A DNA stretch of 64,000 bases from G963665925 sp963678925 (GCA_963678925.1 OY787533.1:1736001-1800000); one strand, 5' to 3'; shown: positions 34,584 to 44,797, numbered from the stretch's first letter. Numbers and translations: made by a program. Notes: generated by a model from the sequence alone, not told the origin.

Positions 34584-36055
34584 TTTACTTCCTCATTTCC
34601 AGCAACCGAAAAACTCACACGAAATTCTGTTCCTATACCTTCTCTAGAGTTTACTGTTATCTCGCCACCTGCGTTTTTTATTGCACGCTTTACAATCGAA
34701 AGACCCACCCCGTTCCCGCTGGTCTTTGTCGTATAAAGCGGATCAAATATCTTTGGAATATCTTCTTCTACAATGCCTTTTCCATTATCAGAAATCGAAA
34801 CAGTAAGCTTATTCGTGTCTGAAATATAGTAGCTTTCAACCAGAATATACCCTTCATGCTCAATGGCCTGGATTGCATTGAACATGATGTTCACAAAAGC
34901 CTGCTGCAATTGTACATTGTCTGCCTTAATGAGCGGCAGATCATCTTCCAGCCAGCTTTCAACCTTAATCTGCCTGGATTTTGTATGAAACTTGAGGACA
35001 TTGATACATTTCTGAAGGACTTCGTTAATATCAATACTGGAGTAATTGTCCTTTTGAGTGATAAATGAATAGGATAACATCTGATTGATAACATCATTGA
35101 TGCGGTCAACTTCGGTTACGATGGGTTCCAAAAACTCCATACACTCTGGATTATCTGCCAGCTTTTTTTCGAGAATTCTTGAGCATCCCTTAATGCTGGT
35201 AAGAGGGTTCTTTATATCATGGGCAAGTCCAGCTGCAAGCTCTCCAAGCATGGAAAACTGCTTGAGCTGGTCGATTTCCATTTCATAGACCCTTTGCCTT
35301 GTCTTATCACTCCCGACAACGACAACCCCGGTCACATCGCCCTTGGCGCCCATAAGTGGAGAAATGAGTATACTCGTAAAAAGCTTGCCCTTTTTTTTAT
35401 TTATAAAAACCTCTTCATCGAAGTGGTAGGTCTTCTTTTTTGTCTTGGCATATTCAACGGCAGTGCTCACTTTCCCAAGATCGGCATCAGACATGTACTC
35501 TCTGTAATCATTTCCAATCATGGGATCTCCGTCTTCTGAAAATCGGTCTAGCGCGTGCTTATTTGCCGATACAATTATATTATTGAGATCCACACTGACT
35601 ATGAAGGATGCCACACTGTCGAAGATGTTTTTTAAGTAATTTTTCTCTTTGATGATTTCATTGTCTTGAAGCACACCCTTGTACGTAACCTGTGCAATAA
35701 ATTTAAGGGTTCTCAAATCTCTGAGCGTATACCGCAGTCGAGGTCTTACACAAAATGTAAACACCCTGTAGTTGTCATATTCACGAATTGGCGCCACCAT
35801 GCCCTGCAGACCATCGACAGCAAAGACGCCGCCTTTTTCACATGCGTAAATCTCTTGTGTACACATAAGCAGCTTTTCTTGTACCTCTTCTTCCGACAGG
35901 TTTGTAAATCCAATCGTTCCATCGATTCGAAGTTTTCCGTTTCCAGTGACTGTGATAATGCCGATCATACTCATCACAATCATCTTTTCCACTTCATACA
36001 TGCGCATGAGCTTCAACGTGTTTTTAATATCACAGCTTACTATCGAATGAAGCAT
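34580..36055 (-). CDS. Cytoplasmic PAS sensor histidine kinase
   Basis: About 491 residues from the ATG at 36055; an ATG at 36061 lies too close to AAAGGGG. There is no membrane span, so it senses an internal signal. A poorly defined N-terminal domain (~1-130) is followed by PAS (NIFDSVASFIVSVDLNNIIVS), HisKA (H-box LAAGLAHDIKNPLTSI) and HATPase (NIMFNAIQAI, DNGKGIVEEDIPKIF, NGVGLSIVKRAI). It is coupled by overlapping GTGA to the sigma-54 response regulator. By context it may sense an acyl-CoA, fatty acid or redox signal, which is inference. Confidence 0.9.
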   Translation of the reverse strand: MLHSIVSCDIKNTLKLMRMYEVEKMIVMSMIGIITVTGNGKLRIDGTIGFTNLSEEEVQEKLLMCTQEIYACEKGGVFAVDGLQGMVAPIREYDNYRVFTFCVRPRLRYTLRDLRTLKFIAQVTYKGVLQDNEIIKEKNYLKNIFDSVASFIVSVDLNNIIVSANKHALDRFSEDGDPMIGNDYREYMSDADLGKVSTAVEYAKTKKKTYHFDEEVFINKKKGKLFTSILISPLMGAKGDVTGVVVVGSDKTRQRVYEMEIDQLKQFSMLGELAAGLAHDIKNPLTSIKGCSRILEKKLADNPECMEFLEPIVTEVDRINDVINQMLSYSFITQKDNYSSIDINEVLQKCINVLKFHTKSRQIKVESWLEDDLPLIKADNVQLQQAFVNIMFNAIQAIEHEGYILVESYYISDTNKLTVSISDNGKGIVEEDIPKIFDPLYTTKTSGNGVGLSIVKRAIKNAGGEITVNSREGIGTEFRVSFSVAGNEEVK

Positions 36056-36129
36056 ATACATATCCCCTTTGTTTTAACCCCTTTTTCATATTGCATATAA
36101 TACTATCATAGAAGCCTACTTTAAAAAAA

Positions 36130-36155
36130 GTACCCCGTCAATTTGATCGGGGCAC
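36130..36155 (-). terminator. Terminator of the fad operon
   Basis: GTACCCCG/CGGGGCAC with an inner TCAATTTGA is followed on the minus strand by seven T. It separates fadE from the histidine kinase gene. Confidence 0.82.
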
Positions 36156-36180
36156 TCTCTTTATAATGTCAAACCTCAGA

Positions 36181-37914
36181 TTAGTTGTTTCCTATTACAG
36201 AATCCTTCATGATATAAGTTCCATCCAGAACTTGAACAAACTCTTTCCAGAAACGCTCGTCACGTTCTTTATCAACAACAGGCTTTATAGCAATCAGTTT
36301 GCTTAGGAACTCTTCTTGAGCCGGTTCGTTCACTTGATTGTTCAGCTGGTTAAGTGCGTAGGTATTAATGTCTTTGACAAAGTAGCTGAAGATCTGATCA
36401 ATCAGTCTCTCGTCAAGATCATTGTTCTTTGCACCTTCTAGAACAAGCTGAGCGTAGACGATCATTGTAAAGATTTCACCGATATTGAGCATGTGGTCCA
36501 TGTTCTTAAGCAGGCTTGGATCAGGAGATGCTGTCGCAAGCATCATTCTGAAGGTCTCTACCTGCTCCAGGAAGACCTTAACGTTAGGGACATCAATATT
36601 TTCATATGCTTTCTTGTAGTCAGGGAACTGAACCTTTGAAAGACCGCCTTTTCTCTGACCAAATACGTTGTGATCATCCTTGGCCATGTTCATCACGCCA
36701 ACTTCTGGGTAGTCCACATTGCCGAAGAAATAGTTTTTCATGAATTTCAGCACAAGTGCCATGTTTACGTGTGCAGTCCCTTCAAGTCTGAAGAGGTAGT
36801 CCATGTTTGCATAAGCGTCCGCCATATAGTTCTCGTTCTCATAACCCTTGGCACATACAACGTCCATGATTAGACGCACAACGTCAGAACCTTGTGTTGT
36901 AACCTTCATTTTCTGGATTGGATTAAACAGTAGGTAACGACGATCTTCTTCCGACATGCTTCTGAAGTAGTCAAGACTTCTTAGGGCATAGAGCTTCATC
37001 GCGTTGCTTCTGCAATATGCTTCGTTTAGGAATGCCTTGATATGTGGGAAGTCTGTAACCTTTTGTCCGTAAATCACACGGCGGTTTGCATGTGTTACCG
37101 CTTCATAAAGTGCATGAGCGGCAATACCGGAAGCAGAGAAACCAAGCTGGAACTTACCGATATTTACGGCAGCAAGACCATCGGCAAAGGCCTTGTCGCC
37201 AACCGTCAGAATATCTTTCTCCATAAGTGGATACTCAATCATTTCATACTCTCCAACACGTGCTGCACCCATTGTAGGCAGTACAATATCTTTGACGTAG
37301 TTGTAATTTCTATGTCTGCTGTCTACAACCCAGTAAGTCCATTCACCCGTCTCTGTATTCTTGCCAAGTGTAGATACTTTTGTTGCGATGTGTGCATTAC
37401 CAATGTAGTACTTGTTTCCGTTTGCCACATAGCCGTCGGCCGTTGGGCTAACTGTACACTTATTTGAGTAGAGGTCTGCACCATGATCCTTCTCAGACAT
37501 ACCAAATGCGAATAGCTGGCCGTCTTTAAGCTGCTCTGCCAGTTCAATCTTTTGAACGTCGTTGCCACTCATCCAAATAGGGCCGACACCCAAGATAGAA
37601 ACTTGGTAAGGGTACTGGTAGCCTTCGCCGTAGAAACCTAGAATCTCACTAAGTTCACAGATTCTGCTCAGGTCATAACGTGAATTTTCATCGCCATAGC
37701 CTTCAGCTGTAAGCATCGTTGAAAAAATTTCATTTTCGCCCTGGTACTGAATCCAGTCAGATTGCCATAGATTCATTCTGTCTTCTTCACGCAGTGCCTT
37801 CAAGCCTTTACGCTCAAAATACTCGATCGTCTTCATCATTTTTTCTGTAGTCACTTGATCCGGATGTTTAGGGTCATATGAACTTGGGTTAAACAGTACT
37901 GATTTAATAGCCAT
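36181..37914 (-). CDS. fadE: Acyl-CoA dehydrogenase (FadE-like)
   Basis: 577 residues, longer than the ~380 of short-chain enzymes and like Bacillus FadE (YusJ). It would oxidise acyl-CoA to trans-2-enoyl-CoA with FAD. Visible are FAFGMSEKDHGADLYSNKC, the flavin region NGNKYYIGNAHIA, and an extended C-terminal helical part. It is last in the operon CoA-transferase, fadN, fadA, fadE, 33 bp after fadA. TAGGAGG precedes the ATG. No ETF genes are in the window, so the electron acceptor must be encoded elsewhere. Confidence 0.88.
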   Translation of the reverse strand: MAIKSVLFNPSSYDPKHPDQVTTEKMMKTIEYFERKGLKALREEDRMNLWQSDWIQYQGENEIFSTMLTAEGYGDENSRYDLSRICELSEILGFYGEGYQYPYQVSILGVGPIWMSGNDVQKIELAEQLKDGQLFAFGMSEKDHGADLYSNKCTVSPTADGYVANGNKYYIGNAHIATKVSTLGKNTETGEWTYWVVDSRHRNYNYVKDIVLPTMGAARVGEYEMIEYPLMEKDILTVGDKAFADGLAAVNIGKFQLGFSASGIAAHALYEAVTHANRRVIYGQKVTDFPHIKAFLNEAYCRSNAMKLYALRSLDYFRSMSEEDRRYLLFNPIQKMKVTTQGSDVVRLIMDVVCAKGYENENYMADAYANMDYLFRLEGTAHVNMALVLKFMKNYFFGNVDYPEVGVMNMAKDDHNVFGQRKGGLSKVQFPDYKKAYENIDVPNVKVFLEQVETFRMMLATASPDPSLLKNMDHMLNIGEIFTMIVYAQLVLEGAKNNDLDERLIDQIFSYFVKDINTYALNQLNNQVNEPAQEEFLSKLIAIKPVVDKERDERFWKEFVQVLDGTYIMKDSVIGNN

Positions 37915-37947
37915 TTTTCAATTCCTCCTATGATTTCAAGTTTCCGC

Positions 37948-39123
37948 CTATATCATTTCAAATACAGCAGCAGCACCCATGCCACCACCAATACACATAC
38001 TTACAAGTCCGTACTTTTCATTACGTCTGTCCAGTTCTGAAAGCAGCTTAGCAGTCAGGAATGACCCTGTGCATCCCAGTGGATGTCCAAGTGAAATCGC
38101 GCCGCCGTTCACGTTGACTTTCTCTGTATCAAGCCCTAGTGTATTTACACATGCAATAGACTGTGAAGCAAAGGCTTCATTTAGCTCAATAACGTCAAGC
38201 TTCTCCTTGTCGATACCTGCAATTTTAAGGGCTTTAGGAATCGCTTCAATAGGACCGATACCCATGACATCCGGGCCAACACCTGCAACTGCAAATGATC
38301 TGAATGCAGCGATAGGTTTAATACCAAGCTCTTCTGCTTTTTCTTTTGACATGAGGACAACCATAGCTGCACCATCACTCATTTGTGATGCATTACCTGC
38401 TGTAACACTGCCGCCTGCTCTGAAAACAGGTCTCAGTTTTGCGAGTGACTCTGCTGTTGAGCTGATACGGATTCCTTCGTCTGCAGCAAACGTGAATTTT
38501 TCTTCAATGCTCATTCCGTCCTTCTCAACAATTCGAACGGCTTCAACAGGGATAATTTCATCCTTGAATTTACCAGACGCTTGTGCCGCTGCTGCGCGCT
38601 TATGACTTTCGGCAGCAAACGCATCCTGCATTTCACGTGTCACGCCGTATTGCTCTGCAACAACTTCTGCCGTTTCACCCATCGTGATATAGCTCTCAGG
38701 GTAGTTTTCCATCAGATATGGGTTTGGTGCAATGATATTGCCACCCATTGGTACAGCGCTCATTGACTCTAGGCCGCCTGCAACAACAATCTCCTGCTGG
38801 CCAGCCATGATGCTGTTCGCCGCCATCGCAATAGACTGCAGCCCTGAGGAACAAAATCTATTGACTGTCTGGCCGGAAACACAATTAGGTATTCCAGCTC
38901 TTAGTCCAATGATCCGAGCTACGTTCATCCCTTGCTCTGCTTCAGGGAATGCGCACCCAATAATAATGTCATCAATTTCTTGTACATCCAGTTTAGGCAC
39001 TTTTTTCAGCACACCATTTAGCACCTGTGCTGCGACATCTTCTGGTCGAGTATAGCGTAGCGCGCCTTTTGGAGCTTTACCAATGGCTGAACGACCATAT
39101 GCAACTATTACTGCTTCTTTCAT
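37948..39123 (-). CDS. fadA: Acetyl-CoA C-acyltransferase (thiolase)
   Basis: 391 residues, the standard thiolase length. It cleaves 3-ketoacyl-CoA in the last step of beta-oxidation. The nucleophile is Cys91 (VNRFCSSGLQS), with catalytic His in GGAISLGHPLGCTG and the second Cys in SMCIGGGMGAA. GAAGGAG precedes the ATG. It follows fadN by 16 bp, as in the Bacillus fadNAE operon. Confidence 0.92.
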   Translation of the reverse strand: MKEAVIVAYGRSAIGKAPKGALRYTRPEDVAAQVLNGVLKKVPKLDVQEIDDIIIGCAFPEAEQGMNVARIIGLRAGIPNCVSGQTVNRFCSSGLQSIAMAANSIMAGQQEIVVAGGLESMSAVPMGGNIIAPNPYLMENYPESYITMGETAEVVAEQYGVTREMQDAFAAESHKRAAAAQASGKFKDEIIPVEAVRIVEKDGMSIEEKFTFAADEGIRISSTAESLAKLRPVFRAGGSVTAGNASQMSDGAAMVVLMSKEKAEELGIKPIAAFRSFAVAGVGPDVMGIGPIEAIPKALKIAGIDKEKLDVIELNEAFASQSIACVNTLGLDTEKVNVNGGAISLGHPLGCTGSFLTAKLLSELDRRNEKYGLVSMCIGGGMGAAAVFEMI

Positions 39124-39139
39124 ATTCAGTCTCCTTCAC

Positions 39140-41476
39140 TTAATTTCTAAGGGGTTTGCCCGTCTTCAGCATATGCTCAATTCTTTGCTGGGTTTTTTCT
39201 TCTTTGCACAGATTTACAAAGACTTCACGTTCAAGTTCCAGAATACGCTCTTCACTTACATAGATGCCTGCTGGTACATTACCGCCGGTAAGAATATAGG
39301 CTACCTGATCTGCAATATACTTGTCGTATTCAGAGATAAACTTGCCTTTGTACATAAACTCAGATACGTATTCAAGTGCGGCTCGACCGGTATGTCCCAG
39401 CACCTTGATTTTTTCCTGTCTCTTAGGCACAAATGCTTGACTCATATGAAGTGCTTGCGTTTTCGCTTTCTCAATTACATAATCACTATTCATAACTACT
39501 TTGTCTGATTTTCTCATAGACATGTTCTTCATGGCTTCATGTGCACTGCCTGATACCTTTGCAGTCGCGATGGATTCCCAAGCCTTGCGTACATGCCCAA
39601 TCAGTTCTCCGGTATTTGCCTTGCCAACGCCTTCCGTTGTTCTAATCAGCATTTCCTTTGTACCGCCACCAGCTGGAATCAGTCCAACGCCTACTTCAAC
39701 GAGACCCATATATGTTTCCGCGTGTGCCGTTACAGTATGAGAATGCATAACCACTTCAGCGCCACCACCAAGCGTCATCCCATAAGGTGCCGCTACGACA
39801 GGCTTACGGCAGTATTTAAGTGCCATATTCGCCGTTTGGAATTTTTCAATAACTTTTGCAAGCTCTCCCCAGTCTTGTGATTGAGACAGCTGTGCGATTT
39901 GCATTAGGTTTGCGCCAACAGAGAAATTGCCACCTTCATTTGCGATAACAAGACCTTTGTAGTTTGATTCAACTTCTGCAACCGATGCATGGATCATCTC
40001 CATAACCTCGTCTGTAATTGAATTGCCTTTTGATTTAAACTTCAGGCAAGCGATGCCGTCCCCAATATCTAGAAGCGCTGCGCCTGCATTCTCTTTAATA
40101 ACACTGCTTGCATATGCAGCAAGTGAAAGGTACGGTGTACTGAATGTTGCTTGATCGTAGAAGTGCTTTTGTCCATTTGAAAGTCTTGCACTAACCCACT
40201 CAGGTACTGTTTCGCCTTCTTTTTCCATACGCGCTACTGACGCTTCAACACCAATCATGTCCCAAATTTGGAATGGACCTATTTCCCAGTTGAATCCCCA
40301 GCGCATTGCGTTGTCAATTTGCTTGTAGTCATCTGCAATTTCAGGGACTTTGCTTGCACTGTAGAGAAGCACATTCTTAATAACTTCCCATGTGAACTTG
40401 CCTTCTTCACTCTGGTCATCTGTCATTGTCTTGTACTTGTTTTCAGACTTAAGCGCAGCTTTTACAAGGTCAAGCTCCACGCGCTCAGATGGTACATATT
40501 CAAGCGCTTTGCTGTCCCATACAAGGTTTACTTTTTTACCGCCAACCTTGTCCCGCTTGTAAACCCCCTGTTTTGTCTTATTGCCGAGCTGACCGCGTTC
40601 AATAAGCTCAACAATCCACTTTGGCGCCTCATGCTTGGCAATTTCTTCAGCATCATCAATATTTGAAATAACATTGCCAGCGACCTTTAGTACAATATCC
40701 AGACCAACCATGTCCATTGTCTTGAAAGTCGCACTCTTTGGACGTCCAATGGCTTGACCTGTAAGGGCGTCTACCTTTTCAACAGAGAAACCAAACTTCT
40801 CCATTTGCTGGAGTACTGTCATGATTGAGTAAGTACCGATTCTATTGCCGACAAAGTTTGGTGTATCCTTTGCATTTACCACGCCTTTTCCGAGTTTATG
40901 CGTACCAAACTCTGACATGTACGCCATCAGTTCGGGCGCAGTATTTTCATTTGGAATCAGTTCAAATAACTTCATGTATCTTGGCGGGTTGAAGAAATGT
41001 GTTCCCAGGAAATGTGCCTTGAACTCATCTGTCATGCCATCTGTGATTTTGTTGATTGAAACGCCAGACGTGTTTGAGCTGACAATGGTTCCAGGACGTC
41101 TATATTTCGCAACTTCTTTAAAGAAATTCTGTTTTACAGTAAGGTCTTCAAGAATAACCTCGATAATCCAGTCGCATTCTGAAATGCGGTGCAGGTCATC
41201 CTCGAAGTTTCCAACTTCAATGAGGTCCCCAAAATCCTTGTCATAAATTGCACGTGCACGTGGGTTTGTAACACCCGCCTTTCCGTTTGCAGCAAATCTA
41301 TTACGTACGATTGGGCTGTCTAGCGTAAGACCCTTTTTCTCTTCCTTAGGATCCAGTGTTTTAGGAACAATATCCATTAAAAGCACCGGAATGCCTGCAC
41401 CCGCCATATGTGCAGCGATACCTGCACCCATGACGCCTGCACCCAGCACCGCCACCTTGTTAATATTGAAATTCAT
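39140..41476 (-). CDS. fadN: 3-hydroxyacyl-CoA dehydrogenase/enoyl-CoA hydratase (FadN-like)
   Basis: 778 residues from the ATG at 41476 (GAGGA upstream), close to the 789 of Bacillus FadN. The N-terminal part is an NAD-binding 3-hydroxyacyl-CoA dehydrogenase (VAVLGAGVMGAGIAAHMAGAG; catalytic region GTHFFNPPRYMKLFELIP). The C-terminal part is a crotonase-like domain (GNFSVGANLMQIAQLS, YGMTLGGGAEVVMHS, VGVGLIPAGGGTKE). It performs the middle two beta-oxidation steps. It follows the CoA-transferase by 23 bp. Confidence 0.9.
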   Translation of the reverse strand: MNFNINKVAVLGAGVMGAGIAAHMAGAGIPVLLMDIVPKTLDPKEEKKGLTLDSPIVRNRFAANGKAGVTNPRARAIYDKDFGDLIEVGNFEDDLHRISECDWIIEVILEDLTVKQNFFKEVAKYRRPGTIVSSNTSGVSINKITDGMTDEFKAHFLGTHFFNPPRYMKLFELIPNENTAPELMAYMSEFGTHKLGKGVVNAKDTPNFVGNRIGTYSIMTVLQQMEKFGFSVEKVDALTGQAIGRPKSATFKTMDMVGLDIVLKVAGNVISNIDDAEEIAKHEAPKWIVELIERGQLGNKTKQGVYKRDKVGGKKVNLVWDSKALEYVPSERVELDLVKAALKSENKYKTMTDDQSEEGKFTWEVIKNVLLYSASKVPEIADDYKQIDNAMRWGFNWEIGPFQIWDMIGVEASVARMEKEGETVPEWVSARLSNGQKHFYDQATFSTPYLSLAAYASSVIKENAGAALLDIGDGIACLKFKSKGNSITDEVMEMIHASVAEVESNYKGLVIANEGGNFSVGANLMQIAQLSQSQDWGELAKVIEKFQTANMALKYCRKPVVAAPYGMTLGGGAEVVMHSHTVTAHAETYMGLVEVGVGLIPAGGGTKEMLIRTTEGVGKANTGELIGHVRKAWESIATAKVSGSAHEAMKNMSMRKSDKVVMNSDYVIEKAKTQALHMSQAFVPKRQEKIKVLGHTGRAALEYVSEFMYKGKFISEYDKYIADQVAYILTGGNVPAGIYVSEERILELEREVFVNLCKEEKTQQRIEHMLKTGKPLRN

Positions 41477-41499
41477 ATGCTTCCTCACTTTCAACTTGT

Positions 41500-42786
41500 T
41501 TATTTAACGAGCAGACCAACTTCCACGGCCTCAGCTCTAAGCTTTTCTCTAAAATCCGGGTGTGCAATTTCTAGAAGTGCTTCCACCCGCTCGCTGATTG
41601 ATTTATTTTGAAGATTCGCAATGCCATACTCTGTAACGATGTACATGACATCACTTCTCGCTGTTGTTACAACTTGACCTTTTGGAAGCGCAGTCACGAT
41701 TGTAGAATTCACATTGCCCGCTTTATCTGTATTTGTAGATGCAAGACAGATAAAGCTCTTGCCGCCTTTTGACATAGATGCACCGCGTACATAGTCTACT
41801 TGGCCACCCGTAGTACTGTACTGATCAAACCCGATTGACTCAGAACAAACCTGACCCGTCAAATCAGTCATAAGACATGCATTGATTGAAATGAAATTAT
41901 CGTTTTCAGCAATTGCTTTCGGCTGATTGACTTCATAGATTGGGGAAAGCTCAACATGTCCTTCGCCAACGTACTCATAAAGCTCTTTGCTGCCCAGACC
42001 AAAACCTGAAACCTTTTTGCCACTAAGGACACCTTTTTTAGCCAGATACACCATAGAATCGGTAAACATTTCCGTATGTACAGACAGGTCCTTTTTCGAT
42101 TCAAGGCCAAAACCGATTGCATTGGAAAGACCACCTATACCGATTTGCAGGCAAGAACCATCTTCAATATGCGGTATGAGCAGGTCTGCAATCTTCTGAT
42201 CTACTTCTGATGGTTGTGTAGATGGCAACTCAGGAAGCACGTGGTCATGCTCGCAAATCCACGTTACATCGCTCACATGAATCCGGTGCTTTGTACCCGC
42301 TACTTTAGGTTGATGCGCATTCACCTGTACTATAACCGTATCCGCAATTTCTGCTGCAATGTGTGCAGACGAAACGCCCATTGGCCCAAAGTACATATAG
42401 CCTTCCTCATCTGGTAGAGATACATCAGCCATAAGCACTGTCGGATCAAAGTCCACCATGCACTTGTCAAACTCAGACAGATGGGCAACTTTGATATTCA
42501 CATTTCCGGCTTTATAAAAGGCACGCTCATAAGGCCCATAAAACACGGTACTGTAGTTTAGGTGGCCAATATACTCCGGTGACTGCAGGAATTTAAACGG
42601 ATGCAGTGCAAGCGCAGAAAACAGGTCCACATTCTCAAGATTCTTATAGTTGTCAGCAAGCGTTTCCATCAGCTGAATTGGTGCCGCTGAACAGGGTGGA
42701 AAAAACACTCTGTCATTTGACTCTACTTTTAAAGCGGCCTCTTCCAGTGAAACAAGTTTTTCATTATAAATTGATCTCCAACTCAT
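41500..42786 (-). CDS. Acetyl-CoA hydrolase/CoA-transferase family protein
   Basis: 428 residues from the ATG at 42786, behind AAAGGGG. It resembles 4-hydroxybutyrate or butyryl-CoA:acetate CoA-transferases, with LQIGIGGLSNAIGFGL and the catalytic-glutamate-type region IVTEYGIANLQNKS. It would activate a fatty acid with CoA from acetyl-CoA or recover acetate. It leads the fad genes and lies behind a sigma-54 promoter. The exact acyl donor cannot be told. Confidence 0.86.
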   Translation of the reverse strand: MSWRSIYNEKLVSLEEAALKVESNDRVFFPPCSAAPIQLMETLADNYKNLENVDLFSALALHPFKFLQSPEYIGHLNYSTVFYGPYERAFYKAGNVNIKVAHLSEFDKCMVDFDPTVLMADVSLPDEEGYMYFGPMGVSSAHIAAEIADTVIVQVNAHQPKVAGTKHRIHVSDVTWICEHDHVLPELPSTQPSEVDQKIADLLIPHIEDGSCLQIGIGGLSNAIGFGLESKKDLSVHTEMFTDSMVYLAKKGVLSGKKVSGFGLGSKELYEYVGEGHVELSPIYEVNQPKAIAENDNFISINACLMTDLTGQVCSESIGFDQYSTTGGQVDYVRGASMSKGGKSFICLASTNTDKAGNVNSTIVTALPKGQVVTTARSDVMYIVTEYGIANLQNKSISERVEALLEIAHPDFREKLRAEAVEVGLLVK

Positions 42787-42790
42787 TTTG

Positions 42791-42967
42791 TTACCCCTTT
42801 CCATTGTCCCTATGAATCGCACTTTTTTTATTGTAGGAAGACACGTTTCCTAACTTGATAGCTTCATTCGATCCTGCCTCTCGATAAAGACAGCGCACTT
42901 CGTATTGCAAAACACTTTTCAAACCCTGGTATTCTGTTTCATCAACAATCGTTTTTAAATGCTCCAT
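42791..42967 (-). CDS. Possible 58-residue leader gene of the fad operon
   Basis: A small open frame starting at the ATG at 42967 and ending 4 bp before the CoA-transferase start. It lies wholly within the transcript expected from the sigma-54 promoter at 42998, about 20 nt after the predicted start site. GGGG lies about 10 nt before the ATG. The product is polar (EHLKTIVDETEYQGLKSVLQ), with no recognised family. It could be a genuine small protein or chance coding in a leader. Confidence 0.35.
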   Translation of the reverse strand: MEHLKTIVDETEYQGLKSVLQYEVRCLYREAGSNEAIKLGNVSSYNKKSAIHRDNGKG

Positions 42968-42997
42968 ATGCGCCAATCCCCACCTACTTATCTATAG

Positions 42998-43013
42998 AGC
43001 AAGTTCTATGCCA
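42998..43013 (-). promoter_or_regulatory. Sigma-54 promoter of the fad operon
   Basis: On the minus strand TGGCATAGAACTTGCT has GG and GC with the correct 10-bp interval of -24/-12 elements. The predicted start is near 42987, about 200 bp before the CoA-transferase. Confidence 0.78.
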
Positions 43014-43053
43014 AGATAGACTCCTTGAAAACACTGACTTAACCCCTTAATGA

Positions 43054-43101
43054 TGTGCAATCTTTTGCTTATTATGTGCAAAATGTGCAAGCCTTGCACA
43101 A
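43054..43101. promoter_or_regulatory. Activator boxes (TGTGCAA) for the fad operon
   Basis: TGTGCAA at 43054, 43075 and 43084, and TTGCACA at 43094. The last two form a perfect 7-3-7 dyad (43084-43100). They lie about 67-114 bp upstream of the predicted sigma-54 start, typical of an enhancer-binding site. Confidence 0.65.
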
Positions 43102-43123
43102 GTTGATACTTCTTGGTCACAAA

Positions 43124-44686
43124 CTATGAAGATGTCTGTCCATAAAGCTGCTGAACAATCCCCCGCTGAAGTTTTCCAGCGCTGTTTTTCGGCAGTTCAT
43201 CTACCACCTGCAGATATTTCGGTATTTGTATGCTTCCCAGTTTGTCTTTCAAAAATCTTTTCAGCTCTTCACGATCCAAATGGGCATTCAATTTCGTAGA
43301 TACAATTGCTTTGCCAACCTCGCCCCATTTGGCATCGGACACGCCAATCACGCAAACTTCGTGAACCTTGGGATGCTTATAAATCTCCTTTTCGATGACC
43401 GGTGGGAATACATTTTCGCCGCCTGTAATAAACATGTTCTTCTGACGTCCAACAATACAGTAATTTCCATTCTTATCGACCTTGGCGACATCACCTGTGT
43501 GCACCCAGCCATTTCTCAAAGTCTTTGCCGTTTCTATTTCGTCATTCCAGTAACCAGAGAAAATGAGAGGCCCCCTCCAGATAATTTCTCCATGAACATC
43601 GACGCCCACTTCCTCACCCGCCTGATCAACCACTTTGACCTGATTGAACAACATGGGTTTTCCAACTGATTCATAATTCTCTCTGATGTTTTCCATATTC
43701 AGTTGGTCGAGTGTGAAACTCAAGTTGTTGGGCCCAGCCTCTGTCATGCCATATGCAGCGGCAAATTTTACCCCTTTGTCCCAGAATTTTTCCATAATAT
43801 CCAGCGGTGTCGGTGCCGCACCACTCAGTATCCATTTCAGTGATGAAAAATCTGCTTCATCGAACTCAGGCGTATTGATCATCATTCTGAAAATTGTCGA
43901 AACCCCCAGCATGACAGATGGTTTTTCAGCAGCAATGATATCCAAAGCCAACTTCGGCTCAAAGCACTTGTTTATGATCACCCTGCCGCCAGTCAAGAGG
44001 ACTGGCAGTGTAAATACATTCCATCCAGCCGTATGAAAGAGTGGAAGCATCAAGTATGTGCTATCCGTGCTATTCAGATCTAGAGTCAACACTTCACTGA
44101 CTGCGTTGAAAAGCAAGGCCCTATGCGATATCATTGCCCCCTTAGGCACGCCAGTTGTTCCACCAGTGTGGATAATCATATGGATATCTTCCAGGTCAAG
44201 CTCTGTATGATCCGCATATTTATCATTGCTGTATACCATAATGTCTTCATAGTGGACAGCTTCCAGTCTTTCTCTGGCACCTGATACGACAACATAAGTC
44301 TCTACACTTACTTGTGACTTGATGCGTTCAATTTTGTTTTTATATATTTCTTCATAAAAAAGAATCTTTGGTCGTTCATTATTTATCATTGCTACCAGTT
44401 CATTTTCAGAAAGCAATTGATTGTAAGTCGTCAAAATCGTTCCGGTTTTAGCTGTAGCATAATAGGCATCGAAGTGCTCAATGCAGTTTCGAGCACAAAA
44501 GCCGATTCGATCTCCCTTTTTCACATCCAGCTTGTCCACCAAGTAATTTGATAGAAGATTTGAACGGCCTTCCAAGTCACCGTAGGTGTAGCCCTGCTTT
44601 GCATCGTAATCAAAAATGGCCTCTTTATTCATGGATATTCGAGACCTAAAATAGGAATAATCAGGATTCCATAAAGTAGCACCCAT
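43124..44686 (-). CDS. AMP-forming acyl-CoA ligase
   Basis: A 520-residue ANL-family enzyme that activates a carboxylic acid to its CoA ester with ATP. Motifs are MIIHTGGTTGVPKGAMISH (P-loop, A3), AAYGMTEAGPN (A5), HTGDVAKVDKNG (A7), GRQKNMFITGGENVFPP (A8), and the C-terminal lysine in PKNSAGKLQRG (A10). GGGGG precedes the ATG. It has its own sigma-54 promoter and activator boxes, so it is controlled with the fad genes. Substrate may be a fatty or aromatic acid; not determinable here. Confidence 0.9.
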   Translation of the reverse strand: MGATLWNPDYSYFRSRISMNKEAIFDYDAKQGYTYGDLEGRSNLLSNYLVDKLDVKKGDRIGFCARNCIEHFDAYYATAKTGTILTTYNQLLSENELVAMINNERPKILFYEEIYKNKIERIKSQVSVETYVVVSGARERLEAVHYEDIMVYSNDKYADHTELDLEDIHMIIHTGGTTGVPKGAMISHRALLFNAVSEVLTLDLNSTDSTYLMLPLFHTAGWNVFTLPVLLTGGRVIINKCFEPKLALDIIAAEKPSVMLGVSTIFRMMINTPEFDEADFSSLKWILSGAAPTPLDIMEKFWDKGVKFAAAYGMTEAGPNNLSFTLDQLNMENIRENYESVGKPMLFNQVKVVDQAGEEVGVDVHGEIIWRGPLIFSGYWNDEIETAKTLRNGWVHTGDVAKVDKNGNYCIVGRQKNMFITGGENVFPPVIEKEIYKHPKVHEVCVIGVSDAKWGEVGKAIVSTKLNAHLDREELKRFLKDKLGSIQIPKYLQVVDELPKNSAGKLQRGIVQQLYGQTSS

Positions 44687-44797
44687 CTCTTATTCGCCCC
44701 CTTTCAACTTTCCAATATCTGTTCCAGTAGCTTCCCTTTAAAAACTAAAATTTATTCTTGAACAAGAGACTTCCCCAAAATTCTCATTATTTATAAG

